Of a stretch of DNA of 15,384 nt, positions 1 to 7,574 are shown piece after piece. Positions within the stretch are counted from its first letter, which is position 1; each line of letters begins with the position of its first letter. The stretch lies in NCBI GenBank assembly GCA_043101635.1, contig JBICIE010000047.1, forward strand, positions 1-15,384, in the 5' to 3' direction. The DNA is from CAYMJK01 sp043101635 (lineage in GTDB: Bacteria > Planctomycetota > Phycisphaerae > Phycisphaerales > UBA1924). The notes below the pieces were generated by a model, which had not been told where the DNA came from, searched no databases, and saw nothing but the letters and a program-made list of their open reading frames with translations. A program made the translations under genes and the position numbers.

Positions 1-247
1 AGTTGTTGAGGGCGTGCTGGTCTTCGGTGTTCCTGGGCGAGCGGGGGCGCGAGCGCGTCGGGCGGGGGCCGGTTGGCTTGCGGCGGAAGGGCCAGGGGAG
101 GCGCAGGGACCCGCGCGGGGGGAAGAGGATGGCGCGGGCCCCTGCGCCTCCCCTGGCCCTTCCGCCGCAAGCCAACCGGCCCCCGCCCGACGCGCTCGCG
201 CCCCCGCTCGCCCAGGAACACCGAAGACCAGCACGCCCTCAACAACT
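1..247. repeat. Contig-terminal inverted repeat (fold-back palindrome)
   Basis: Bases 1-116 are the reverse complement of 132-247, with one mismatch (A at 109 opposite C at 139) and a 15-base loop (117-131). Base 1 pairs with base 247, so the repeat starts exactly at the sequence end. Inverted repeats this long with so short a spacer are unstable in bacteria and common in fold-back library or assembly chimeras, so I read it as an artefact or a collapsed contig end. Frames that stay open through it are probably a GC effect. Confidence 0.9.
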
Positions 248-1064
248 TCTCAAGCGCTCTGACCCACATCCGCGCAGAGCGCCGCGATGAGTCGACCCCG
301 CCGACGACTCACAATGACCTTTGCCTCGATGCCGCATGCCTCGATGCCTCTCTTCCTGTCGAAACCCCGGCGCCCGTTTACAGCAACCACGCCCGCGCTG
401 CCAGCGCCGCCGCTCCCCCACCCTCGCCCCGCGCCAGCGGGGAGAGGTGGCCTCGCGAAGCGAGGCCGGCGCCGGGCTCCTCCCCCTACCAGGCCTCGCA
501 TGTGCAACAAGCGATCGACTTCACCAAGCCGACCGCTTCCCCCGAAGCCTCTCTGAATGAGAGCCCGAAGGGCTCATCGAAAGTAGCCGGGTCTGGAGCG
601 AAGCGCAGCGAGCGACAGGCCCGGAACACGGCGCCCGTTCCTCATCTCGACCCCGAAGGGCTCGTCGAACCGCCCATCACACGAATCACCATGCGCCCCG
701 CGCCCGAGCCCGCGCGCAGCACCGCTCCGCATCCCCCCGGTCCAAAGCGCCACGCGCCCGTAGCCATCGGCGCGCTCGCAACGCGAGCGCAGCCCGTGGA
801 AAGCGCGACCATCGACCATGCCACCGCCTCTCCCCGCACAGGCGAGACGCCTGTGCCACCCGCCCGACCAGCGCACGCCCCGGAGGCCCGCGCTCCCCCG
901 CAGTGTCCGGTCCCGACGCCTCGCAGCACAGTCCAGTTCCAGCACCCGATTGCTCGATCGGCGGACATCCCATGCGCCGGCGGCGCCCTCGGGCGCTCCC
1001 CGCAGCCCCGTCCGCCTACTATCGCAGCCCATCTGACAGGGCCACAGCCCAGGGAGAAGAGCAC
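248..1064. other. Gene-free stretch upstream of sat
   Basis: About 800 bases without a convincing gene. Several frames stay open on both strands, as expected at this GC content, but their products are low-complexity Pro/Ala/Arg strings with no recognisable domain and no Shine-Dalgarno at their starts. What can be seen is a set of small perfect stem-loops and the translation start region of sat. No clear sigma-70 promoter for sat was found. A decayed gene cannot be excluded. Confidence 0.6.
427..856. repeat. Cluster of five short perfect stem-loops
   Basis: Five separate palindromes: 427-442 (CCCCGC, loop GCCA, GCGGGG), 449-467 (GGCCTCGC, loop GAA), 561-575 (GAGCCC, loop GAA), 772-790 (GCGCTCGC, loop AAC) and 836-856 (GCACAGGCG, loop AGA, CGCCTGTGC). 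Stems are 6-9 bp without mismatch and four of the five loops are three bases. A related copy of the third element (CCCCGAAGGGCTCGTCGA) follows near 651. They look like dispersed intergenic REP-type palindromes. The CACAGGCG/CGCCTGTG element resembles one I recall from planctomycete intergenic DNA. Confidence 0.6.
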
Positions 1065-2237
1065 ATGTCCGGCTTGATCGCCCCGCACGGCGGGACGCTT
1101 GTGAACCGACTCGCAACCGGCGCCCGCGCGGCCGAGCTGATAAAGGAGGCCGCGGGACTGCCGCGGATCGACCTTTCCGCCAAGCAGTCCTGCGACCTGG
1201 AGATGATCGCCATCGGCGCCTTCAGCCCGCTTACGGGCTTCATGGGCGCCAAGGACTTCGCCAGCGTCTGCAAGAGCATGAAGCTGGCCTCGGGCGAGAC
1301 CTGGCCCATCCCGATCACGCTGGCCACCGGCGAGGACAAGGCCAAGGCCGGCGACCGCGTCGCCCTGTACGCCCCGAACGGGACGCTCCAGGGCGTGATG
1401 ACGGTCGAGGAGGTCTACCCGCACGACCGCGAGCTGGAAGCCACCATCTTCTTCAACAAGGCCGCCGACGACGACGGTCAGCACCCCGGCGCCGAGGCGG
1501 TCAAGAAGGAAGGGCCGGTCTGCCTGGCCGGGCCGGTCGAGGCCGTGGTCATGTGCGTCGATCCGAAGGGGCCGGAGGCGTTCCTGGATCACCGGCTGAC
1601 GCCGGCGCAGGTACGGGCCGAGTTCGACAAGCGCGGGTGGAAGACCATCTGCGCCTTCCAGACGCGCAACCCGATCCACCGGGCCCACGAGTACCTGTGC
1701 AAGTGCGCCCAGGAGATCTGCGACGGGCTCCTGATCCACCCGCTTGTCGGCGAGACCAAGCCGGGCGACATCCCCGCCGACACGCGCATGGCGTGTTACC
1801 AGTCGCTGATCAGCAAGTACTTCGTCGCCGACCGCACCATGCTGAGCGTGATGCCCGCGGCGATGCGCTACGCCGGGCCGCGGGAGGCGATCCTGCACGC
1901 CATCGTGCGCAAGAACTACGGCTGCTCGCACTTCATCGTGGGGCGCGATCACGCCGGCGTGGGCAACTACTACGGCAGCTATGACGCCCAGAATATCTTC
2001 GACGGGCTGGACATGGCGAGCCTGGCGATCGAGCCGCTGAAGTTCGAGCACAGCGCCTGGTGCAAGACGTGCGAGGGCATGACCAGCGGCAAGACCTGCC
2101 CGCACGGCCCGGAGCACAAGATCTTCCTCAGCGGCACCAAGGTGCGCGACATGCTCGGCAAGGGCGAGCGCCCGCCGATGGAGTTCTCGCGGCCCGAGGT
2201 CGCCGACATCCTGATCGGGTGGGCCAAGGGAAGCTGA
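1065..2237 (+). CDS. sat: Sulfate adenylyltransferase (ATP sulfurylase)
   Basis: Cytoplasmic enzyme interconverting ATP plus sulfate with adenosine 5'-phosphosulfate plus pyrophosphate, the entry step of sulfate activation. The 390-residue product is the usual length for the single-subunit bacterial/archaeal Sat. Visible motifs are the nucleotide-binding QTRNPIHRAHEYL (199-211, with H205 and H208), GRDHAG (293-298) and GTKVR (357-361). Cysteines C333, C336 and C345 with nearby H347 match the zinc site of bacterial Sat. The ATG at 1065 is chosen because it gives the typical MxxLIAPHGG start and follows a weak AGGGAG (1051-1056); the frame is open further upstream but that part is not Sat-like. 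No APS kinase or APS reductase gene is adjacent, so assimilatory or dissimilatory use cannot be told. Its stop abuts the stop of the convergent gene. Confidence 0.96.
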   Translation: MSGLIAPHGGTLVNRLATGARAAELIKEAAGLPRIDLSAKQSCDLEMIAIGAFSPLTGFMGAKDFASVCKSMKLASGETWPIPITLATGEDKAKAGDRVALYAPNGTLQGVMTVEEVYPHDRELEATIFFNKAADDDGQHPGAEAVKKEGPVCLAGPVEAVVMCVDPKGPEAFLDHRLTPAQVRAEFDKRGWKTICAFQTRNPIHRAHEYLCKCAQEICDGLLIHPLVGETKPGDIPADTRMACYQSLISKYFVADRTMLSVMPAAMRYAGPREAILHAIVRKNYGCSHFIVGRDHAGVGNYYGSYDAQNIFDGLDMASLAIEPLKFEHSAWCKTCEGMTSGKTCPHGPEHKIFLSGTKVRDMLGKGERPPMEFSRPEVADILIGWAKGS

Positions 2238-3584
2238 TCACAGCGCAGGGCGCACGCGGGCGCCATCGCGCAGGTCGGCGGGCGGGGCGACGATGACGGT
2301 GTCGCCCGCGGCGAGCCCGGCGGTGATCTCCGCCTGCTCGTCATTGCTCAGGCCGGTCTCGACGGCGATCTGGCGGGCTCGCCCGCCCTCGATGCGGAAG
2401 ACGGCCGAGCCACCGTCGGCCAGTGGAAACACCGCGGCCCGCGGCACGATGATCGCCTCGTCCGTGCGCGCCGTCCTGATGCGCACGCGCACGCGATACC
2501 CGGCCCCGAGCCGGTCCCACGCCTGGCGCGCATCGGCGGCGAGATCCGGCGCGGGGCGCGCGATCACCAGCACGCGCTGCTGCTGGACGCCGAGGGCTGA
2601 CCGCTCCTCGAAGCCCTGCGGGTAGATGCGCGTCACGAGGCCGCCGATGCGCACGTCGCCGAGCGCCCCGCCGTACAGCGCGGCGAACTGACCGACCTCG
2701 ATGGCGCTGGCCTGTTCGGTGAGGATCTCCGCCTCGACCTCGAGGTCGGCGAGTCGCCCGATCTCGACGATCGGCGTGCCGGGCGCCACGTAGCGCTCGG
2801 AGACGTGATCGGCCCGGAGCACGACGCCATCGACGGGCGCGCGCAAGGCGGCGCGGTCGAGATCGGCCTGCGCCTGGGCGAGTTCTGCTGCGGCGGCGTC
2901 GCGCTGCTCGACCAGCGTGACGCGGGTCAGCGTCTTGCGATCGATGTAGCGCCGGACGACCTGCGGGCCGATCCGGGCGGCAACGAGCATGGCCTCGCTG
3001 GCGCGGAGGATGATCTCATCCTCGCGCGCTGCGGCCTCGCTCTGGACCTCGGCGGTGCGGGCGCGGAGCAGTTCGAACTCGGTGCTGCTGCCGGCCTCCA
3101 TGGCCTGCGCGATGCGCTGGCGCTCCTCGGTGGCGAGTTCGAGTGCGGCGGCGCTGGCTCGGGTCTGCTGCTCGGAAGCGTCGCGGACGCGATCCATGAC
3201 CTCGGTGAAGGTCTCGGCCTGTTCGAGCAGCAGCTCTTCGATGCGGTTGTCATCGTGCTCGACGATGCGGGCCTCGGCCTCGGCAAGGCGGGCTGCCGCG
3301 GCGTCGAGGGTGCGCTGAAGATCGTCGGTGGCCATATGGGCGACGACCTGCCCGGCCTCGACGAAATCGCCCTCGCGCACGAGCGCGGGGCCGACGCGTC
3401 CTGCCATCGGCGGGGCGACGATGAGGACATCGGGAACGCGGGTGGTGGCGCGCTCGTCGACGTAGGCCTCGATGGCGCCGGCGCGGGCCTCGGCGGTGGC
3501 GACGGGCATGCGCGCGCCGAGCAACTGGAAGGCGCCGATGACTGCGCCGAGGAGGATGACGAGGCCGAGGATCCACTTCCACAT
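2238..3584 (-). CDS. HlyD/MacA-like periplasmic adaptor subunit of an ABC exporter
   Basis: The 448-residue product bridges an inner-membrane ABC permease to the cell exterior or an outer-membrane channel. It has one N-terminal membrane anchor (about 4-23), a first biotinyl-lipoyl half-motif (54-86), a long Ala/Glu/Arg-rich coiled-coil hairpin (about 87-245), the second lipoyl half (248-277), and beta-barrel and membrane-proximal parts (about 278-445). There is no lipobox, so it is anchored by its N-terminal helix. ATG at 3584 follows GGAG (3592-3595) with seven-base spacing. It lies 12 bases after the permease stop, so the two genes are very probably co-transcribed. The cargo is unknown. No TolC-like gene is present here. 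Confidence 0.9.
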   Translation of the reverse strand: MWKWILGLVILLGAVIGAFQLLGARMPVATAEARAGAIEAYVDERATTRVPDVLIVAPPMAGRVGPALVREGDFVEAGQVVAHMATDDLQRTLDAAAARLAEAEARIVEHDDNRIEELLLEQAETFTEVMDRVRDASEQQTRASAAALELATEERQRIAQAMEAGSSTEFELLRARTAEVQSEAAAREDEIILRASEAMLVAARIGPQVVRRYIDRKTLTRVTLVEQRDAAAAELAQAQADLDRAALRAPVDGVVLRADHVSERYVAPGTPIVEIGRLADLEVEAEILTEQASAIEVGQFAALYGGALGDVRIGGLVTRIYPQGFEERSALGVQQQRVLVIARPAPDLAADARQAWDRLGAGYRVRVRIRTARTDEAIIVPRAAVFPLADGGSAVFRIEGGRARQIAVETGLSNDEQAEITAGLAAGDTVIVAPPADLRDGARVRPAL

Positions 3585-3596
3585 GACGAAGCTCCA

Positions 3597-5963
3597 TCAT
3601 TCCCGGGTGCGCAGGTCGGCCCGCCAGTCGTGGCGGCTGATGGCGCGCCGGGCGAGGGTGTGGGCGAGGACGGTGAACAGTGCGGCGAGGATGAGCGTGA
3701 GGGCATAGCTGCGCGGACTGGCGACCATCGGCAGGCGATAGGCGTCGCGGCTATGGGCTTCGATGAGCCAGAGGCTGAGGCCGAGGCCGAGCGGCAGGCC
3801 GAGCAGGGCGCCGAGGCCGTTGATGATGATCGATTCGCACAGGAAAATACGCCCGACCTCTTCGGCTCGCATGCCGAGTGCGCGGTGGGTGGCGATCTCG
3901 CGGCGCTGCTGCGAGATGGAGGTGAGCGTGGCGCCGAGGACGCTGCCGAAGAAGAGGGCGCCGGCCATGATGACCAGCGTGAGCACGGAGTACCAGAGCG
4001 AGTCGAGCAGGAGTTGACGGAGCTGGCGTTCGACCTCGGCGTAGTCGGTGACGGCTTCGACGGCGCCGAGCCCGGCAAGCTGGCGGCGGAAGGCGCTGCG
4101 CACGGCCGGGTCGGGGGCGACGACGGTCTGCACGGCGGTGATCGCGCCGGGTTCGCCGATGGCGCCGGCGAGCCAGTCGCGGTTCGCATAGGTGGCCATG
4201 CCGAGGAAGCCGTCGACGACGCCTGCGACGAGGACAGGGCGCGGGCGCGGGTCGCCGCGGATGGGGGTGAGGGAGATGGTCTCGCCGGCGCCCACATCGA
4301 GTATGTCGGCGAGGCGCCGGCTCATGAGCAGGCCGGCGCGGGGGATGGGGACGGGCGCGCCGGCGGCGGTGCGCGGGACGGTGAGCATGGCGCCGGGGGC
4401 GATGCCGGTGACTGAGGAGAGCCGCTCGATGTGCCCGCTGCGGAGTTTACACGGGAGTTCGAGCAGGCCTTCGGCGCGCATGACGCCGGGCATGGCGGCG
4501 ATGTCGCGCACCGTGCGGTCGTCCGAGGTACCGACGAGGGTGATGTCGTAGTGGCTGCGGGAGGCGAGGCGGAACTGGAAGTCGACCAGGTAGTTCATGG
4601 CGTCCATGAAGTAGAACGTCGTGAACATCAGCGATGCCCCGAGCGCGGCGGCGAGGATGCCGGTGGCCACCTTGCCCTTGCGCCTTCCCATGGACCGCAG
4701 CGCCATGCGCCACGGCAGCGGGAGGCGCCGGGCAAGAGCGCCGACACGGGCGGGGGCCCACGCCTCGGTTCCGCCGGCGGGGCGCATGGCCTGGGCGGGG
4801 CGGAGGCGCACGACAGCGCGCACGCCGCGGGCGGCGCCGAGCGCCGCGGCGACGATGCTGACGGCGACGCCAGCGCCCCAGATCACCGGGGCGGCGGTGG
4901 ACTGGAGGTTGGGAATCTCGAAGTAGAAGCGGTACATGGCCATGAAGCCGCGGGCCATCCACGCGCCGGCGAAGGCGCCGACGAGGCCGCCGGCGAGACC
5001 GACGACGGCGCCGGCGCTGATGTAGTGCAGCGCGAGGCGCCGGTTGGAGTATCCGAGCGCCTTGAGCATGCCGATGATCGTGCGCTGCTGCTCGACGGAG
5101 CGGGAGAGCACGATGTTGAGCACGAGCGCGGCGACTAGCAGGAAGATCGCCGGCAGGATCACCGCGGTGGCGCGAAGCTGGGCGAGTTCGTCGGTGAGGA
5201 CCTGGTGCGAGGCCTGCAGGCGGCGCGGCGTCGCCGCGAGCACGCCGTAGGGCGCCAGAGCGCGTTCGATGGCCTGCAGCGCAGGCTCGGGGCGCTGCCG
5301 GGCGGCAGGTGTCAGCAGGCCGACGACCTGGTTGCAGGCGCCGACCATGTCCATGGCATCTTCGGCGAAACGGCGCGTGACCCAGACGAGGCTGTGGTTG
5401 GCCGGATCGGGCAGCAGGCCGCCGGGGCCCATCAGGTAGGCGAACTCACTGGAGATCGCCACGCCGACGATGCGCAGTTCGCGCCGGGCGCCTTCGAGGA
5501 TCAGTGCGATGGCATCGCCGGGGGCGAGGGTGCGGGCGTCGGCGAAGGCCGCGCTGATGATGGCTTCGTCGTCGGCGCGTGGCAGCCTGCCGCGGCGGAG
5601 CACGATGTCGTTGATGGGCGCCGAGGCGGCTGGGTCGATCGAGAGGACCGTGGCGGTCATGGGCTCGTCGACACCGGCGAGCAGAAGCTGGGCCCGGGTC
5701 TGAAGGCGTGTGTGGATCTCGCGGACGTTTGGCAGGTCGGCGACGCTGCGGGCCTCAATCGTCGGGGCGCGCTCGAGGTCGATCCAGAAGTCGGCCATGC
5801 GGCAGGCGTCGTAGTACTCGTCGACGGCGTCGCGCAGGTCCTGATGGGCGCTGAACATGCCGACGAAGCTGCTGACGCCGATGACGATGACGAGGCCGAC
5901 GGCCCAGAGCGCGCTGCGCCACTGGGCGAGGTCGCGGAAGAGCTTGCGCGACAGGACGCTCAT
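3597..5963 (-). CDS. ABC transporter permease, duplicated FtsX/MacB-type domains
   Basis: The 788-residue integral membrane protein has about eight TM helices by eye: 16-37, 265-287, 314-340, 358-380, 430-452, 657-680, 708-734 and 751-772. This is two FtsX-type units, each preceded by a large extracytoplasmic domain (about 38-264 and 453-656). Each unit carries the coupling-helix signature of the family (EQQRTIIGMLKALG near 291 and QQRREIATHRALG near 685). The two-unit form is that of lipoprotein, peptide or macrolide-type exporters such as LolCE/MacB-like and YbbP-like permeases. It probably works with the upstream ATPase and downstream adaptor. Upstream of the ATG there is only a weak AAAGGG. 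The substrate cannot be inferred. Confidence 0.9.
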   Translation of the reverse strand: MSVLSRKLFRDLAQWRSALWAVGLVIVIGVSSFVGMFSAHQDLRDAVDEYYDACRMADFWIDLERAPTIEARSVADLPNVREIHTRLQTRAQLLLAGVDEPMTATVLSIDPAASAPINDIVLRRGRLPRADDEAIISAAFADARTLAPGDAIALILEGARRELRIVGVAISSEFAYLMGPGGLLPDPANHSLVWVTRRFAEDAMDMVGACNQVVGLLTPAARQRPEPALQAIERALAPYGVLAATPRRLQASHQVLTDELAQLRATAVILPAIFLLVAALVLNIVLSRSVEQQRTIIGMLKALGYSNRRLALHYISAGAVVGLAGGLVGAFAGAWMARGFMAMYRFYFEIPNLQSTAAPVIWGAGVAVSIVAAALGAARGVRAVVRLRPAQAMRPAGGTEAWAPARVGALARRLPLPWRMALRSMGRRKGKVATGILAAALGASLMFTTFYFMDAMNYLVDFQFRLASRSHYDITLVGTSDDRTVRDIAAMPGVMRAEGLLELPCKLRSGHIERLSSVTGIAPGAMLTVPRTAAGAPVPIPRAGLLMSRRLADILDVGAGETISLTPIRGDPRPRPVLVAGVVDGFLGMATYANRDWLAGAIGEPGAITAVQTVVAPDPAVRSAFRRQLAGLGAVEAVTDYAEVERQLRQLLLDSLWYSVLTLVIMAGALFFGSVLGATLTSISQQRREIATHRALGMRAEEVGRIFLCESIIINGLGALLGLPLGLGLSLWLIEAHSRDAYRLPMVASPRSYALTLILAALFTVLAHTLARRAISRHDWRADLRTRE

Positions 5964-6043
5964 GCGCCGGCCCTTTGCGACCGTGGCGCTCGGGGGCGCG
6001 CACCGGACTCGGAGGCGAACCAGTGGCGTTCAAGAGGCGAGAA

Positions 6044-6111
6044 CTCCCCACGGAGCGAGGAGGTACCCGGAGTCAGAAGCCCCCCACGGAGTGGGGGGGT
6101 ACCCGGAGTCA
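6044..6111. repeat. Twin 32-bp hairpin-forming direct repeat
   Basis: Two copies, 6044-6075 and 6080-6111, share the consensus CYCCCCACGGAGYGRGG followed by RGGTACCCGGAGTCA, and start 36 bp apart. Copy 2 contains a perfect 8-bp stem with a GGA loop (6080-6098). Copy 1 has the same stem with two mismatches, but its outer T-A pair replaces a C-G pair of copy 2, a compensatory change. The end of copy 2 supplies the stop codon of the upstream ABC ATPase gene. It may be an mRNA-processing or attenuating element inside the operon, or a dispersed repeat. Confidence 0.75.
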
Positions 6112-6804
6112 CCATGTGACCTCCGACGCCGGCGCCGGGTGCGGGTTATCGGTGATCTTCTCGATGCGTCCGCTGCCGATGTGTATGACGCGGTCGGCCA
6201 TGGCGGCGATGGCGCTGTTGTGGGTCACGATGAGGACGGTGGCGCTGAGGTTGCGAGCGACATCGGCGAGGATCTCGAGGACGCGCCGGCCGGTCTCGAG
6301 GTCGAGGGCGCCGGTGGGCTCATCGCACAGCAGCATGGCGGGGCGCTTGACGATGGCGCAGGCGACGCCGACGCGCTGCTGCTCGCCGCCGGAGAGCTGC
6401 GCCGGGAAGCGGCTGGCGTGCCCGGCGAGGCCGACCATGGCGAGCGCTTCGGCCGGGGCCATGGGATCATCGACCAGTTCCGCCGCGAGCGCGACGTTCT
6501 CCTGGGCGGTGAGAGTGGGCGCGAGGTTGTAGAACTGGAAGACGAAGCTGACGCGGTGGCGGCGGAAGCGGGTGAGTTGGTCATCGGAAAGTGCGCCGAG
6601 ATCCTGCTCATCGACGAGCACCCGACCGCGCGTGGGGCGGTCGATGCCGCCGATGAGGTTGAGCAGCGTGCTCTTGCCCGAGCCCGAGGGCCCAAGGATG
6701 ACGGCGACCTTGCCGGGCTGGAAGTCGACGGTGGCGTCGCGCAGCGCAACCGTCTCGACCTCGCCGGTCTGGTAGATCACCCAGGCGTGCTCGACGCGGA
6801 TCAT
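6109..6804 (-). CDS. ABC exporter ATP-binding subunit (MacB/LolD type)
   Basis: The 231-residue cytoplasmic nucleotide-binding protein probably powers the permease encoded 145 bases downstream. All hallmarks are intact: Walker A GPSGSGKST (38-46), Q-loop Q90, signature LSGGEQQRV (137-145), Walker B MLLCDEP with catalytic E162, and switch histidine H195. The length and the LSGGEQQRV signature are typical of the LolD/MacB-NTD/FtsE-like group that pairs with FtsX-fold permeases. ATG at 6804 follows only a weak G-rich SD-like stretch. Its stop codon is formed by the end of the twin repeat lying between it and the permease gene. Confidence 0.95.
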   Translation of the reverse strand: MIRVEHAWVIYQTGEVETVALRDATVDFQPGKVAVILGPSGSGKSTLLNLIGGIDRPTRGRVLVDEQDLGALSDDQLTRFRRHRVSFVFQFYNLAPTLTAQENVALAAELVDDPMAPAEALAMVGLAGHASRFPAQLSGGEQQRVGVACAIVKRPAMLLCDEPTGALDLETGRRVLEILADVARNLSATVLIVTHNSAIAAMADRVIHIGSGRIEKITDNPHPAPASEVTW

Positions 6805-6845
6805 GGACGCCCCCGGGCGGATTGTATGGGAATCGGCGTGCGGGC

Positions 6846-7457
6846 TCAGGTGGAGCGAGCCGGCACGCCGACGACGGTTGCGCCGGGGGGCACATCGTCG
6901 ATCACAACGGCGCCGGCGCCGACCACCGCGCCGGCGCCGACGGTGCGGCCCGGGAGCACGCGGGCGCCGAGGCCGACGAGGGCGCCGGGCAAGACGGTGA
7001 CCTCACCGCCGAGGACGGCGCCGGGGGCAATGTGCGCATTGGCGCCGATGCGGCAGTCGTGCTCGACGATGGCGCCGGTGTTGATGATGGCGTGGGGGCC
7101 GATGACAGCGCGCGGGTTGACGATGGCGCCGGCGCTGATGAAGACGCCGGGGGCGATGTCGGCGGCGCTGCTCACGATGGCGCACGGGTGGATGATGATC
7201 ACGGCGGGGGCGCCGCAGCGCTGGAGGCGCTGCAGCAGGATTTGGCGGCGGGCGATGTCGCCGATGGCCAGCAGCCACGGGGCCGGAGCGGCGAGGAAAT
7301 CGGCGATGGCGCCGGCGCGGGGGACACCAGGCAGCGCAGCGAGCGGGTCATCATCGAAGGCCGCGGCGATATCGAGGCCGGCTGCGCGGGCGGCGTCGAG
7401 CACGACGGCGCCGTGGCCGCCGGCGCCGAGGAGGCAGATTGGCCCTGCGCCTGTCAC
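6846..7457 (-). CDS. NeuD/PglD-family sugar O/N-acyltransferase
   Basis: A 203-residue left-handed beta-helix acyltransferase. The N-terminal part has the PglD_N Rossmann-type motif LLGAGGHG (9-16), used in the family to bind a nucleotide-linked sugar. From about 90 to 198 there are hexapeptide repeats ([IV]-G-x4 type) forming the acetyl-CoA-binding helix, with the likely catalytic His133 in EHDC. Family members acetylate sialic acid, UDP-linked amino sugars or similar cell-surface sugars. The start is GTG at 7457 with no clear SD. The gene ends 41 bases before the ABC ATPase and probably heads that operon. There are no other glycan genes in the window, so its substrate is open. Confidence 0.88.
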   Translation of the reverse strand: MTGAGPICLLGAGGHGAVVLDAARAAGLDIAAAFDDDPLAALPGVPRAGAIADFLAAPAPWLLAIGDIARRQILLQRLQRCGAPAVIIIHPCAIVSSAADIAPGVFISAGAIVNPRAVIGPHAIINTGAIVEHDCRIGANAHIAPGAVLGGEVTVLPGALVGLGARVLPGRTVGAGAVVGAGAVVIDDVPPGATVVGVPARST

Positions 7458-7504
7458 GGACGGATTATCGACGTGATGGCGCCGCCGCCGCAGCGCGCGG
7501 GGCC

Positions 7505-7546
7505 AAAAAGCCGAGCGGGCGCCCGTCCCCCGGACGGCGCCCGCTC
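7505..7546 (-). terminator. Rho-independent terminator of the 7575-8537 gene
   Basis: The hairpin at 7513-7546 has an 11-bp perfect outer stem (GAGCGGGCGCC with its complement), a one-base bulge and a further 4-bp stem with a CCC loop. On the minus strand it is followed within four bases by TTTTT (7509-7505). It begins 29 bases after the stop of the dockerin-like gene and insulates it from the acyltransferase gene. Confidence 0.85.
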
Positions 7547-7574
7547 GAAGAGGGTTGGAATCAGCCTGCGGGGA

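Noticed and set aside
73..1077. Long plus-strand open frame upstream of sat
   Set aside because: It runs through the terminal palindrome and a run of hairpins, encodes low-complexity Pro/Ala/Arg sequence with no domain, and has no ribosome binding site. Open frames on both strands are expected at this GC content.
642..2117. 491-codon minus-strand open frame antisense to sat
   Set aside because: It overlaps a clear sat gene in the opposite orientation and its sequence (VGPVDRVARLEG-type strings) is a complement shadow of sat codons.
2805..4415. Long plus-strand frame over the adaptor and permease genes
   Set aside because: Gly/Asp/Glu-rich composition typical of antisense shadows; both underlying minus-strand genes have full family motifs.
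5857..7476. Long plus-strand frame over the ATPase and acyltransferase genes
   Set aside because: The antisense of two well-recognised proteins; it contains long Pro/Thr/Ala runs that are the complement of hexapeptide repeats.
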